A stretch of DNA of 64,000 nucleotides from Legionella micdadei. GTDB lineage: Bacteria; Pseudomonadota; Gammaproteobacteria; Legionellales; Legionellaceae. The stretch lies in the NCBI RefSeq assembly GCF_000953635.1, contig NZ_LN614830.1, positions 310,001-374,000 on the forward strand. The letters run 5' to 3'. Of this stretch, positions 8,292 through 18,637 are shown one piece after another. Below the pieces are notes generated by a model. It searched no databases. It saw only the letters and a program-made list of their open reading frames with translations, and was not told where the DNA came from. Each line of letters opens with the position of its first letter. Position 1 is the first letter of the stretch. Made by a program: the position numbers and the translations under genes.

Positions 8292-10223
8292 TTAAGCCGC
8301 GGCATCGGTGTCTGTGTTTGTACGCTCAAGAGGTTCCGGGCTTCCTTTTCCTTGTAAAATTACCTCGCTCTGATCATTCGGTACACTTGACGCTTCTTCA
8401 GGTTTACTCAGCGGTGGAGGCTCAATTTGCTCAGGGTGAGTTTTGTAAGTCTTATGCACATATTCACCTGGTGCGTCAATTAAGCCTTTAAAAGGCAATT
8501 GCGCAAAGTTAGGCGCATCAATAAGTTGTCCAGATTGGTTCTCTAGCCATTTTAGCCATTCAGGCCACCATGAACCAGGAATATGTTTCGCTTTTTCTAA
8601 CCATTCTTCTGCGGTTTGTGACGTGCTCGTATTACGATAAAAGCCATACTTATCACTGCCGGGTGGATTTATAATGCCGGCAATATGCCCTGATCCACCG
8701 AGTAAAAAGCGTTTTTTCCCGCCAATATGCTGGAAGCCAAGGTAGGTTGTTTGCCAGGGAGCGATGTGATCTTTTTTGGTCGAAACAAAAAACGTTGGGA
8801 TGTCGATTTTGCTTACATCAAGCGGAATATGATTAAGACGAATTTTACCCGGTTTAATTAAATCATTGTGCAAGTACATCCAACGTAAGTATTGAGAATG
8901 CATTTTGGCGGGCATATTAGTGACGTCTGCGTTCCAAAATAAAATATCAAAGGGTACTGGATTTTGCCCTTGAAGATAATTCTTAATGAAAAAAGACCAT
9001 ACTAAGTCGTTGGCGCGCAAAGAGTTAAAAGTGCTTGCCATAAAACGCCCGTCTAGAAAGCCTTTGGAATGCATTTCTTCTTCAATATGTACAATTTGTT
9101 GCTCATCAATAAACACGGAGATATCGCCCGGATCGCTAAAATCAATCATTGAGGCAAGAAAAGTAGCTGAACGCACTGGTTTTTCATTATGTGCTTTCTG
9201 GTAAGCGAGCATACAGGCCTGTAATGTTCCGCCGATACAAAAACCAAGGGTATTCACTTGCTTCACCTTAAGCTGCTCTTGGATGACTTTAATAGCAGCC
9301 ATTGGTCCATCATTAAGGTAGTCAAACAATCCTTTCTTGGCATAGCTTGCATCAGGGTTGACCCAAGAGATGATAAAGACAGTGATTCCTTGTTTAACTA
9401 GCCAACCGACGAACGAATTGTTTTCACTCAAATCTAAAATGTAATATTTATTGATCCATGGCGGAATCATCAATAAAGGAACTGCCCTCACTTTTTCAGT
9501 TTGTGCGGTGTACTGGATCAACTCCATCATGTCATTACGGAAAATGACTTTTCCGGGAGTCGTTGCAAGGTTTTGACCAACTTTGAAGGCATCCGTATCC
9601 GTCATCTTGATGATCAAACGAGAAGAACCAGCTTCAATGTCGGTAAGTAGATTTTGCAATCCTCGTAAAAGGTTTTTTCCATGGCTTTGGATGGTTTCTG
9701 CCATCAGTTGCGGGTTCGTGTGCAGGAAATTAGCGGGTGAGAGCGCATCTAAATATTGTCTTGCGAAAAACTGTACCCTTCTGGCAAGTTGCTTATCGCC
9801 ATATTCAATGTGTTCAAGCAATGAATTCATATGCTCGCTGGCGAGTAAATAGTGTTGACTCATGAAATTAAAAAAGGGATTGTTTACCCATTCATCGCTG
9901 CTAAACCGACGATCAGCAATCGGCATCGGTTTACCTTCGAGCCAGCAATTGAATTGCTCGTGTGCTAAGCTCAGTGCATCTTGCCAGTAGGCAATTTGCA
10001 TTTTCCAGACTTGCTCGGGGTTTTTTAGGATAACAGAAACTAAGGATTGAAAATCTTTAGTCAAATCCATGTATTGCTTTACAAGTTTTGATAACTGCGC
10101 AGGTTGTCGTCTAAATCCTTGCAAAATCCGCATGCTTTTTTCAGCAACCGAGCGCATGATTTCACTGAGTTCTGTGTCCTGGGTCATCCGAGCTCCTGAA
10201 GGCCATAGTTGTTCTATTGTCAT
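8292..10223 (-). CDS. phaC: class I poly(3-hydroxyalkanoate) synthase
   Basis: Polymerises (R)-3-hydroxyacyl-CoA into PHA at the granule surface. The N-terminal PhaC domain is followed by an alpha/beta-hydrolase core. The lipase-like box GFCIGG holds nucleophile Cys329; Asp485 (KKDHIAPW) and His513 (GSGHIAG) complete the triad. The 643-residue length fits class I enzymes, with a Pro- and Glu-rich C-terminal extension of about 50 residues. A later Met at residue 13 is an alternative start. It is convergent with the phasins and divergent from the gene at 10408, so it has its own promoter. No phaA or phaE is in the window. Confidence 0.95.
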   Translation of the reverse strand: MTIEQLWPSGARMTQDTELSEIMRSVAEKSMRILQGFRRQPAQLSKLVKQYMDLTKDFQSLVSVILKNPEQVWKMQIAYWQDALSLAHEQFNCWLEGKPMPIADRRFSSDEWVNNPFFNFMSQHYLLASEHMNSLLEHIEYGDKQLARRVQFFARQYLDALSPANFLHTNPQLMAETIQSHGKNLLRGLQNLLTDIEAGSSRLIIKMTDTDAFKVGQNLATTPGKVIFRNDMMELIQYTAQTEKVRAVPLLMIPPWINKYYILDLSENNSFVGWLVKQGITVFIISWVNPDASYAKKGLFDYLNDGPMAAIKVIQEQLKVKQVNTLGFCIGGTLQACMLAYQKAHNEKPVRSATFLASMIDFSDPGDISVFIDEQQIVHIEEEMHSKGFLDGRFMASTFNSLRANDLVWSFFIKNYLQGQNPVPFDILFWNADVTNMPAKMHSQYLRWMYLHNDLIKPGKIRLNHIPLDVSKIDIPTFFVSTKKDHIAPWQTTYLGFQHIGGKKRFLLGGSGHIAGIINPPGSDKYGFYRNTSTSQTAEEWLEKAKHIPGSWWPEWLKWLENQSGQLIDAPNFAQLPFKGLIDAPGEYVHKTYKTHPEQIEPPPLSKPEEASSVPNDQSEVILQGKGSPEPLERTNTDTDAAA

Positions 10224-10369
10224 GTGTTTTCTGAGGGTTCGTCAATTCTGTTTTTGTTTTCCCCTGGATTTTTAAAAGGGATAACTACTGAAGTATAGGT
10301 TTTTTCTAAAATGAAAACAAATTTTACAGTTTTATTTATAAACTTTAGTTAATTTTATTTAGTTTAGAT

Positions 10370-10375
10370 TATAAT
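10370..10375 (+). promoter_or_regulatory. -10 hexamer upstream of unknown gene
   Basis: A perfect TATAAT. Transcription would start near 10382, downstream of the ATG at 10378, which argues that the ATG at 10378 is not the true start. No good -35 is visible; one GTTAATTTT sequence at 10348-10356 resembles a single PmrA half-site. Confidence 0.5.
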
Positions 10376-10407
10376 CGATGCCGGTTGACCTTATGGAGCA
10401 AGTAATT

Positions 10408-11364
10408 ATGGCGTATAGGTTAAGAAGCGTAGTGAAATATGCGAAAGGCATGGCTGATGAACTTTACGCTGAGTTTCATCCTGTGTTTCAGGATAAGAAG
10501 CAGCAGCCTGTGGAAATGAAGGTGCATTGGGGAGATCATCTTGAGCAAGTGAGGCGTCACCGCCAAATTTTCCAAGAGCAATCAGCCTCTAAGACTGCGT
10601 TAGCGGCTTATGCAAGGGCAGTGGAATATAGCGCGCAATACCTTATCGATAAAAATATTCAAGTCCAAAAAGAGAGAATGGATGAAATTGTTCGTTGGGT
10701 CGATGAATTGAATGTTGCCTATAAGTCCCTTTATCCGCAAAAACCCTTATATCCCCCTAACCCGATTAGAAAGCCAGTGGAACACCATTTTTCAGGCGGT
10801 GCAAAAGGTTTTAGTGAGCTAGCACACGAAGCGACAGTGAAGCGGGAGCTTCAAGCACACCAACCAAAAAAAACGATAAAACAGAAAGCCAAACAATTGA
10901 TATCAATTGGCTCGGATGAAGAAGAAATTTTGCAAGAACAAGATGTTGGAGATTTCTTAGACAGCCAAGAGTTTGGTAAATTAAAAGAGTATTTGGAAAG
11001 AACATTACGGCATGATGATCGCAGCCATTCTTATTTGTGTGGACTAATCAATTTAAGCGTAAATAAAATTGCACCGCTTGAAAGGCTTATTATGGCTTTG
11101 GAAAGCCAATCCACTGTTGAGGGAATCAAAAATGTATTGCAAAATTTTTATAGTTCGAAAAATCATGCAATAAGTCATGATGGAGAAAAGACTTGGGGCG
11201 AATCCGACTATGATATTTTAAATAAGGGACAAAATATCACCACAAGATTTTTTGGTTTGCGCACAACTACAATTAGCCTGATTGATGATTTGGCAAAATC
11301 AATTGGCTTTAATCCTGCTTTAACTGAAAGCATTAATCAAAGTGGGTCAAAGTTTGCATTTTGA
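10408..11364 (+). CDS. unknown protein, predicted helical
   Basis: I recognise no family. From the ATG at 10408 it has 318 residues; in-frame ATGs at 10378 and 10393 are alternatives, but a TATAAT at 10370-10375 and a GGAG (10394-10397) favour 10408. The N-terminal third is helical and basic with heptad-like Leu/Ile spacing. A Pro-rich linker (LYPQKPLYPPNP) separates it from an acidic, Lys-rich middle. The C-terminal part is mixed and ends in GSKFAF. There are no signal peptide or membrane segments. In a Legionella setting, a Dot/Icm substrate is possible but there is no direct evidence. Confidence 0.6.
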   Translation: MAYRLRSVVKYAKGMADELYAEFHPVFQDKKQQPVEMKVHWGDHLEQVRRHRQIFQEQSASKTALAAYARAVEYSAQYLIDKNIQVQKERMDEIVRWVDELNVAYKSLYPQKPLYPPNPIRKPVEHHFSGGAKGFSELAHEATVKRELQAHQPKKTIKQKAKQLISIGSDEEEILQEQDVGDFLDSQEFGKLKEYLERTLRHDDRSHSYLCGLINLSVNKIAPLERLIMALESQSTVEGIKNVLQNFYSSKNHAISHDGEKTWGESDYDILNKGQNITTRFFGLRTTTISLIDDLAKSIGFNPALTESINQSGSKFAF

Positions 11365-11421
11365 AAGGGTGAAATGCATTTGCAGGGACGCAAAAACTTC
11401 TCCTTTATCTTTTTTCCAAGT

Positions 11422-11427
11422 TATAAT
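11422..11427 (+). promoter_or_regulatory. -10 hexamer of smc promoter
   Basis: TATAAT 28 nt before the smc ATG; the best -35 (TTCTCC at 11398-11403) is weak. Confidence 0.4.
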
Positions 11428-11455
11428 CCTTTACCTTTTATATTCTTAGTCTCTA

Positions 11456-14400
11456 ATGCATTTAAAACAGTTAAAACTGGCTGGGTTTAAATCCTTTGTC
11501 GATCCGACTATTGTGCCTTTCCCAAGCCAATTAGTTGCTGTGGTAGGTCCGAATGGATGTGGCAAATCAAATATCATTGATGCAGTCCGCTGGGTGATGG
11601 GAGAGAGTTCTGCCAAGAATCTGCGTGGTGAGTCGATGACTGATGTCATTTTCAATGGGTCGTCACAACGCAAAGCGGTTGGTCAGGCTTCAGTGGAATT
11701 AGTGTTTGATAACAGCATGGGGCGTTTAGCGGGACAGTACGGTAGTTATCAGGAAATAGCGGTCAGACGTGTGGTAACCCGGGACGGGGACTCGGTATAT
11801 TATCTTAATGGCAGCCGTTGCCGCCGCCGCGATATTACTGATATTTTTCTTGGAACCGGTGCGGGCGCCCGCGGCTATTCCATCATCGGCCAGGGAACGA
11901 TTTCACGCATTATCGAAGCACGGCCTGAAGAGTTGAGGGCTTATCTTGAGGAAGCCGCAGGTGTATCTAAGTATAAGGAGCGTCGCCGAGAAACGGTATT
12001 GCGCATTGAACATACGCGTGAAAATTTAGCCCGTATCGCAGACATACGTGACGAGCTGGATAAGCAGCTGCAGCGGCTTGAGCGTCAAGCGAAAGCTGCA
12101 GAACGCTATAAAATACTTAAGACAGAAGAGCGTTTATGTAAAGCGGAAATTTTAGCGTTAAGATGGCGATCCCTAACGGAAGAGCAGCAAAAAAAGCAAA
12201 CCGAATTAAACTCGCTATTATTGGATTATGAAAAACATCAAGCCAATGCCGCTGAAGCATATAAACAAAGCATAGAAATGCGAGAGAAATTTCATGGAGA
12301 GAATGAGGCATTCCAACAACACCAAGCCCACTTTTACCAGCTCGCGACTGACATTGCCCGTCTTGAAGAAAGCATTCAGCAGCACCAACGTGAAAAACAA
12401 CGATTAAAGCTTGATCAACAACAAATGCAAGTCGATTGGCAACAGGCTAATCATCAGCTTAAGCAAGATCAAGAAGCCTTAAAAGCCAGTGAAGACCTGC
12501 TTATTGTTTTACAGAATAATTTACAAACTGCGCAGGAAGAATTCAATTGTAAGCAACAGGCATTACAAGAAAAGCAGATTGAGCAAAGCAATTGGAGTAC
12601 TAAAACTCAGCAAAACCAGGCTTTTCTGGCAAATGCGATGCGGGAAATGCAAGTCGAGCAGGTTCGGTTACAGCATCTGAATGAACGTCGGCAACAAGCG
12701 TTGTCACGGTTGGAAAAAATCAATGATGAATTAAAAGTGATCGAACTGGATCACAGTGTTCAAGATATTACGGTTCAGCAAAATACATTATCAACTCTAC
12801 AGACAACTATTCGTCTTGAGGAAGATAAACATCGGCAAGTGCTTGACTCCAGTTTAAAGCTCCGCGAAAAGCTAACAGAAACTGAAAAGTTACTGCATCA
12901 AGCTCAAGATAAAGTTCATCGAATAAACACCCAACAAGCAAGTTTACTCGCTGCACAGCAAACTGCTTTGGGTCGGCAAGCAACCGCTTCAGAAAAATTG
13001 ACCCAGTGGATGGATAAACCACGCTTGGTTGAAATAATCAAAGTCGATAAGGACTGGCAATTTGCTTGTGAGATGGTGTTGGGGGAAAGCTTGCAAGCTA
13101 TTGTTGTTGATTCTCTAGATGACGTGTGGTCGGAGATGAGCCAATTAGATGGCGGTTCCGTGCTGTTTCTTACTCCCAATCAAGCGGCGGAAAAGAAAGT
13201 CAATTATCCCCGGTTATCCGATAAAGTCAGGGGTTGTAAGCCGAATTGGATGCATAAACTTGATACAATTTTCACAGCCTCTTCGTTGCAAGAGGCGCTC
13301 GATTACCTTAATCATCTCGATCTGGATGAATCGGTGATAACCGCTGAGGGATATTGGCTAGGAAAAGGATGGATAAAAGTTTGTGGCAAAGAAATCAAGG
13401 ATGAGCCTAGTTTATTGCTTCGCCAGGAGGAAATAACCCGGTTAAATGAGACGCTTGTCATTGCTCAAGACGAATTAACCGCACTGAAAGATCTACGTAA
13501 TCTTCTCCATGACCAAGTTAAAGAAAATGAACAGCAACTTGAGAGTATGCGCCAGAACCTATCCGCTAATAAAGATAATTTGCGTGCATGTCAGGCAGAA
13601 ATTGCACATAAAGAACGCAGCTTGGAGCAGGTACAAATAAGAAAGAACGCTTTGGTGGAAGAGAGCGAAGATCTACACATTAATTTGGAAGAATTGATTA
13701 GCCAACAAGCCGCTACTGAACAATTGTTGCTAATAAAAAAGCAAGAGGTAGAGGCTTATGAGCAAGAACAGCATCAATCGAATAGCGAAAAAGCCGATCT
13801 TGAAAATGCGCTGCAGAGTTGTCGCTTAGCGGTGGAAGAAGTAAGGGCTGCTCTGCATCAGAACCAACTGGCAGCCGACCGGGAAAAATTAAAGAGCCAG
13901 CAACTTAGGGAAAATCTCAGACGAGAACAGTCACGCATAGAAACGTTGCATGATCGCATGGAGATCCTGGCGAATCGCTTACTCGAACTTGAAATACCTG
14001 ATGCCTCACTCAGTGAATCTTTAAATGAGAAACTGGCTCAACATCGGGAATTAGAAGCAGAATTGGGTTTGAAGCGAGATGGGTTATCAAATTTAACTAA
14101 AGAATTAGAGTCGTTAGAGGCAGAAGTAAGAACAGAAGAAAAGCAGGCAAGAGCAATTCAGGAAAAAATCCAGCATGAACAAATGGAAGAGCAGGCTTTA
14201 GCTGTCCGTGCGGGTGGAATTCTTGAATCTTTGGCCGAGTTTGATGCAAATATAGATGCCTTGCTTGCTGCAATTCCTGCTGAAGTTAATCAAAATTTGC
14301 GTGAACAGCAATTACAAGATATTGTTGAGAAAATTAAACGATTAGGTGCAATAAATTTAGCTGCAATAGAAGAGTATGAAACAGAGTCTCAGCGAAAACA

Positions 14401-14956
14401 GCATTTGGACGAACAGTACAACGATTTAACAGAGGCTTTAGCAACGCTTGATGCTGCCATTGAAAAAATGGATAAAGAGACACATCAACGGCTAAAGACA
14501 ACTTTTGATGAAGTAAATACTGCGTTTCAAGCACTTTTCCCCCGTCTTTTTGGTGGAGGACGTGCCATGCTGGAGTTAACGTGTGATAATCTGTTGGAAG
14601 CGGGTATTTTAGTCATGGCACAACCTCCTGGTAAGCGTAACAGCACCATTCATTTACTCTCGGGAGGGGAAAAAGCGATGACAGCAGTTGCCCTAGTCTT
14701 TGCGATTTTCCAGCTAAATCCCTCTCCGTTTTGTATGTTAGACGAAGTGGATGCACCCTTGGATGACGCAAACGTTAGGCGTTTTTGTGATTTGGTAAAA
14801 GAAATGTCACAATTCGTACAGTTCCTATTTATTACTCACAACAAAGTGACAATGGAATTGGCCGAACATTTGATTGGTGTAACCATGCGTGAACCAGGAG
14901 TCTCACGAATTGTCGCCGTAGATGTGGAACAAGCGTTGGCAATGACTGAGACTTGA
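11456..14956 (+). CDS. smc: chromosome segregation protein SMC
   Basis: ATPase that compacts and separates chromosomes. An N-terminal Walker A (GPNGCGKS) is at 31-38; two long coiled coils rich in Gln, Glu and Lys flank a hinge at about residues 510-650; the C-terminal head has LSGGEK at 1068-1073 and Walker B with catalytic Glu near 1097 (MLDEVDAPLDD). The 1166-residue length is typical of proteobacterial SMC. No kleisin gene (scpA or scpB) is adjacent. It precedes zipA, a common gammaproteobacterial order. Confidence 0.97.
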   Translation: MHLKQLKLAGFKSFVDPTIVPFPSQLVAVVGPNGCGKSNIIDAVRWVMGESSAKNLRGESMTDVIFNGSSQRKAVGQASVELVFDNSMGRLAGQYGSYQEIAVRRVVTRDGDSVYYLNGSRCRRRDITDIFLGTGAGARGYSIIGQGTISRIIEARPEELRAYLEEAAGVSKYKERRRETVLRIEHTRENLARIADIRDELDKQLQRLERQAKAAERYKILKTEERLCKAEILALRWRSLTEEQQKKQTELNSLLLDYEKHQANAAEAYKQSIEMREKFHGENEAFQQHQAHFYQLATDIARLEESIQQHQREKQRLKLDQQQMQVDWQQANHQLKQDQEALKASEDLLIVLQNNLQTAQEEFNCKQQALQEKQIEQSNWSTKTQQNQAFLANAMREMQVEQVRLQHLNERRQQALSRLEKINDELKVIELDHSVQDITVQQNTLSTLQTTIRLEEDKHRQVLDSSLKLREKLTETEKLLHQAQDKVHRINTQQASLLAAQQTALGRQATASEKLTQWMDKPRLVEIIKVDKDWQFACEMVLGESLQAIVVDSLDDVWSEMSQLDGGSVLFLTPNQAAEKKVNYPRLSDKVRGCKPNWMHKLDTIFTASSLQEALDYLNHLDLDESVITAEGYWLGKGWIKVCGKEIKDEPSLLLRQEEITRLNETLVIAQDELTALKDLRNLLHDQVKENEQQLESMRQNLSANKDNLRACQAEIAHKERSLEQVQIRKNALVEESEDLHINLEELISQQAATEQLLLIKKQEVEAYEQEQHQSNSEKADLENALQSCRLAVEEVRAALHQNQLAADREKLKSQQLRENLRREQSRIETLHDRMEILANRLLELEIPDASLSESLNEKLAQHRELEAELGLKRDGLSNLTKELESLEAEVRTEEKQARAIQEKIQHEQMEEQALAVRAGGILESLAEFDANIDALLAAIPAEVNQNLREQQLQDIVEKIKRLGAINLAAIEEYETESQRKQHLDEQYNDLTEALATLDAAIEKMDKETHQRLKTTFDEVNTAFQALFPRLFGGGRAMLELTCDNLLEAGILVMAQPPGKRNSTIHLLSGGEKAMTAVALVFAIFQLNPSPFCMLDEVDAPLDDANVRRFCDLVKEMSQFVQFLFITHNKVTMELAEHLIGVTMREPGVSRIVAVDVEQALAMTET

Positions 14957-15026
14957 AAATAAATTAGGAACCAGGGAGCGAAGCTTCCTACAAGGCAGTA
15001 AAAACAAACTAGTATAGGAGTAAACC

Positions 15027-15740
15027 ATGCAGGCAAACTGGAGTCTTATCCTTAATGTTCTATTGCTCATTGGGGTTGTGATTACTATTGCTCGTTTAAT
15101 GAAAGCAAGACGCCGAAGTTTAACGCCTGCCAGCCAGCCTTCTTTAGGAGCAGTTGAAAACAAACATTTTGACGATATTATCGCTGTAAGAAAAGTTAAC
15201 TGTGAACCTCAAAGTGAAGTTACTCATCATGATACCATGGTAAAAATCACCCCTAGCAAAACAGTGGAAACAGAGCTTGCAGAGAAAATTGATCGGTCTG
15301 TCCCCGCAGAAAAAGGTAAGTCGATTATGATGTTTTTATTGGCCAAAGAAAATCGCCAATTAGCAGGTTATGAACTGCTGCAAACTGTTCTTGCTGCAGG
15401 TTTGCGCTTTGGTGAGGGAAATTTATTTCACAGGCATCAGCATGCCAATGGCCAAGGCCCTGTGCTTTGCAGCTTAGCGGCGGCTACACCAAGTGGTGTT
15501 TTTGACTTACAGAATATCGGTGCGTTTAGCGTGCGCGGACTTTGTTTATTCATGCATTCTTCCGGCAATTCGGCAATCGATGCTGAACGATTCACAGTCT
15601 TGTATGAAACCGCAAAACAACTTAGGGATGGTTTGGATACTCATCTACTCGACGAGCAAAAACGACCTTTATCAGAAGCAAGTTTAGCTCGCTATCGAAA
15701 CCAGCTCAATATCCGTGAGCAAGAGCTTGCTCTGATATGA
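15027..15740 (+). CDS. zipA: cell division protein ZipA
   Basis: Tethers FtsZ to the membrane at the division site. An N-terminal transmembrane helix (residues 4-21) is followed by a basic cluster (KARRRS), a variable linker, and a C-terminal FtsZ-binding domain (about 100-237). The ATG is 70 nt after smc, with TAGGAG just upstream. The short 237-residue form reflects a short linker. In many relatives ligA follows zipA; here a 392-bp gene-free stretch follows instead. Confidence 0.9.
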   Translation: MQANWSLILNVLLLIGVVITIARLMKARRRSLTPASQPSLGAVENKHFDDIIAVRKVNCEPQSEVTHHDTMVKITPSKTVETELAEKIDRSVPAEKGKSIMMFLLAKENRQLAGYELLQTVLAAGLRFGEGNLFHRHQHANGQGPVLCSLAAATPSGVFDLQNIGAFSVRGLCLFMHSSGNSAIDAERFTVLYETAKQLRDGLDTHLLDEQKRPLSEASLARYRNQLNIREQELALI

Positions 15741-16132
15741 TGGAGTATGTCGATTTTGGATCAAACCGCCATGCTGATTATAAAAATAGCTAAAATCGAC
15801 GTACAATTGATGTAAGGGATAACTAAGTAAAATTTGTGCGAAGTGAGCTGACTACTTGATTTTAATCAGGGCAAGATCGTCATAATTCAAATGACCGGGC
15901 GTTGATTTACGTGAGGGGCATATCTGCGCGAAAAATTGCGTGGAATACTACCTTGTGTTTTGTTATTAAGGATTGTTACTTGCTGATTTAAACGGCTTGT
16001 TCTTCATGGGGGCACGCACAGCTTCATATAAATGAGAAAATATAGATGCACTATCCCTTGGATTTTTAAGCTACGCTGGTGAGTTTCGCGAATTATCAGT
16101 AAACTAAATCTTTTAACCACTCAAAGCAAATC
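15741..16132. other. gene-free region between zipA and murF
   Basis: I see no convincing coding sequence and no ligA remnant. A 9-bp perfect inverted repeat, GTCGATTTT (15749-15757) and AAAATCGAC (15792-15800), extends to 12 bp with one G-T pair and lies just after the zipA stop. The promoter of the mur/fts cluster must lie here, but no single site stands out. Confidence 0.5.
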
Positions 16133-17467
16133 ATGAATCTAAATCTAAATAATATTGCTGAGTTGTTTAACAGCTCTTTTACGGAGAATCCATTCATCAC
16201 TGGTGTTTCCATTGATAGCCGTGAGGTAACCCCTGGTGATTTATTTATTGCTTTGAATGGAGAAAATTTTGACGGCCATGATTTTATTAAAGATGCGGTT
16301 GCACAAGGCGCTGTTGCAGTTATTTGCAACCGAGCTGACAATCAAGTCACTGTTCCTCAAATTGTAGTGGCCGATACCCAGCAAGCTTTGGCAAAATTAG
16401 CAACGCATTACCGATTAGCGATTCACTGTCCGGTCATTGCCTTAACAGGAAGCAATGGCAAAACCACAGTGAAGGAGATGATCTCCTCTATTTTACCAAA
16501 ACCATCTCACGCTACCCCAGGAAATTTAAATAATCATATTGGCGCACCATTAAGTGTATTGCAATTGCGTCCTGAACATCGTTATGCAGTATTTGAGCTT
16601 GGTGCCAATCATCTCAGAGAAATTGCTTACACAGTGGCTATAGTAAAACCACAAGTCGCATTAGTTAACAATATCGCTCCTGCCCACATCGGAGAGTTCG
16701 GTTCAATCGATGGGGTGGCTCGAACTAAAGGGGAGATATATCAGGGCTTAAGCGAAGGTGGCACTGCGGTTGTCAACGATGATGATTCCTATGCACATTT
16801 TTGGGATGAATGGTTAACTGATAAGAAGGTATTGCGATTCTCTTTAACAAAACCAGTTGATGTCTACGCCCGAGAAATTGCTTTTAATGATACAGGTTGC
16901 GCGACTTTTACACTCGTATTGCCAATTGGAGAAGCCCAGGTTAGCTTACAAGTTCCAGGTGAGCATTCCGTGCGCAATGCTTTAGCGGCAGCGACTTGCT
17001 GTTACGCGATAGGAATTTCTTTGGCCGATATTCTAGAAGGGTTAAAGCACTTTCGCGGTGTAGCAGGTCGAATGACATTCTTAGATGGCAAAAATGACGC
17101 TGTCATTATTGACGATACCTATAATGCGAATTTGCGCTCCGTGTTGGCGGCAATTGAAGTGCTGGCAAAACGGCAGGGGCGTCGAATTCTTGCTCTAGGT
17201 GATATGGGAGAGCTTGGCGCATGGACGAAACAGCATCATGAAGAGATTGGCCATGTTGCCCGTGAACGAGGTATTGATCTCTTAATGACTTGCGGTGTGC
17301 ACAGCGAACACAGTGCAAAAGCATTTGGTCCGACAGCACAACACTATAAAAACCAAGAAGAATTGGCGCAAGATTTGCTCCCCAAACTAGACAAAGATAC
17401 TACTGTTTTAGTGAAAGGTTCGCGCTCCTCAGCGATGGAAAAAGTGGTACAGCAGTTGCTGCGTTGA
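16133..17467 (+). CDS. murF: UDP-N-acetylmuramoyl-tripeptide--D-alanyl-D-alanine ligase
   Basis: Adds D-Ala-D-Ala to the UDP-MurNAc-tripeptide, the last cytoplasmic step of the precursor. The Mur ligase ATP loop TGSNGKTT is at 105-112; the central domain has HIGEFGS and the C-terminal domain DDTYNAN and GDMGELG. The 444-residue length is normal. It opens the cluster here: no murE, ftsI or ftsL precedes it. The Shine-Dalgarno is weak. Confidence 0.95.
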   Translation: MNLNLNNIAELFNSSFTENPFITGVSIDSREVTPGDLFIALNGENFDGHDFIKDAVAQGAVAVICNRADNQVTVPQIVVADTQQALAKLATHYRLAIHCPVIALTGSNGKTTVKEMISSILPKPSHATPGNLNNHIGAPLSVLQLRPEHRYAVFELGANHLREIAYTVAIVKPQVALVNNIAPAHIGEFGSIDGVARTKGEIYQGLSEGGTAVVNDDDSYAHFWDEWLTDKKVLRFSLTKPVDVYAREIAFNDTGCATFTLVLPIGEAQVSLQVPGEHSVRNALAAATCCYAIGISLADILEGLKHFRGVAGRMTFLDGKNDAVIIDDTYNANLRSVLAAIEVLAKRQGRRILALGDMGELGAWTKQHHEEIGHVARERGIDLLMTCGVHSEHSAKAFGPTAQHYKNQEELAQDLLPKLDKDTTVLVKGSRSSAMEKVVQQLLR

Positions 17468-17542
17468 AACTTAAGAGTGTGTTATGATTGCGGCCTTTTG
17501 CTAAACAGATGCTGATCGCACAATAACTTTGAGGGATAAAAC

Positions 17543-18628
17543 ATGCTTTATTGGTTAACACAGCTACTCCAAGGGCAGTATCATGCATTTAGGGTGTTCC
17601 AATATTTGACATTTCGCTCTATTTTAGCTGCTTTAACCGCTCTTCTTGTTGGTCTTCTCTGTGGCCCCATGATGATAAATTGGCTTAAGAATTTGCAAAT
17701 TGGCCAAATGGTTCGTGATGATGGCCCTAAATCGCATTTATCAAAAGCAGGAACACCCACTATGGGGGGGGTGTTAATCTTGCTCGCTGTACTGGTGAGT
17801 AGTCTGCTTTGGGGAGATCTGCGTCAGCCTGCCCTGTGGTTGGTCATGCTTGTGACAACAGGATTCGGTATAGTGGGTTGGGTCGATGATTACCGTAAAG
17901 TAGTAAGAAAAAATTCGAAAGGGCTGCCGGGGAGATGGAAATATTTTTGGCAGTCGGTTATTGCCCTGGTTGCAGTGGCTTATCTTTATCTGAGCCCAAG
18001 TATTCCAGTGACTTCGCAATTAACTGTCCCTTTTTTTAAAAATTTACTCATTAATCTCGGACCTTTATTCCCTTTGCTGGCTTACTTTGTCATTGTAGGC
18101 AGTAGTAATGCGGTTAATTTAACCGATGGGCTTGATGGGTTGGCAATTGTCCCCATCGTGATGGTTGCGGGAGCTTTGGGTGTTTTTGCTTATGCTAGTT
18201 CTAATGCGGTATACGCGCATTATTTAGCCATTCCTTATGTGCCCAATACAGGAGAGTTGACAATTTTCTGTTCTGCTTTAGTGGGTGCTGGCCTTGGTTT
18301 CCTTTGGTATAACAGTTATCCTGCTCAAGTGTTTATGGGGGATGTTGGTTCCTTGTCTCTCGGGGCTGCCCTTGGAATGGTGGCGATTATCGTAAGACAA
18401 GAGCTGGTGCTGTTAATCATGGGCGGTTTATTCGTTATCGAAACATTGTCCGTTATTTTACAGGTAGGGTATTTTAAATACACCGGTGGTAAGCGTTTAT
18501 TTCGCATGGCTCCTCTCCACCATCATTTTGAGCTAAAGGGATGGTCAGAGCCCAAAGTAATTGTACGTTTTTGGATTATGACAGTCGTCTTCGTGCTTTG
18601 CGGATTAGCAACTTTAAAATTACGATAG
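17543..18628 (+). CDS. mraY: phospho-N-acetylmuramoyl-pentapeptide-transferase
   Basis: Integral-membrane enzyme that forms lipid I from UDP-MurNAc-pentapeptide and undecaprenyl phosphate. The 361 residues contain about ten hydrophobic helices and the family blocks [23 protein letters not shown] and MGDVGSL, with the C-terminal [14 protein letters not shown] precedes the ATG. The murD reading frame begins immediately after its stop. Confidence 0.97.
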   Translation: MLYWLTQLLQGQYHAFRVFQYLTFRSILAALTALLVGLLCGPMMINWLKNLQIGQMVRDDGPKSHLSKAGTPTMGGVLILLAVLVSSLLWGDLRQPALWLVMLVTTGFGIVGWVDDYRKVVRKNSKGLPGRWKYFWQSVIALVAVAYLYLSPSIPVTSQLTVPFFKNLLINLGPLFPLLAYFVIVGSSNAVNLTDGLDGLAIVPIVMVAGALGVFAYASSNAVYAHYLAIPYVPNTGELTIFCSALVGAGLGFLWYNSYPAQVFMGDVGSLSLGAALGMVAIIVRQELVLLIMGGLFVIETLSVILQVGYFKYTGGKRLFRMAPLHHHFELKGWSEPKVIVRFWIMTVVFVLCGLATLKLR

Positions 18629-18637
18629 GTGCAAATC

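Noticed and set aside
10378-10407. Upstream ATGs as start of the unknown gene
   Set aside because: The first ATG lies before the transcription start predicted from TATAAT at 10370, and neither has a better ribosome site than 10408.
15741-16132. Degenerate ligA after zipA
   Set aside because: No ligase-like peptide segments could be read in any frame.
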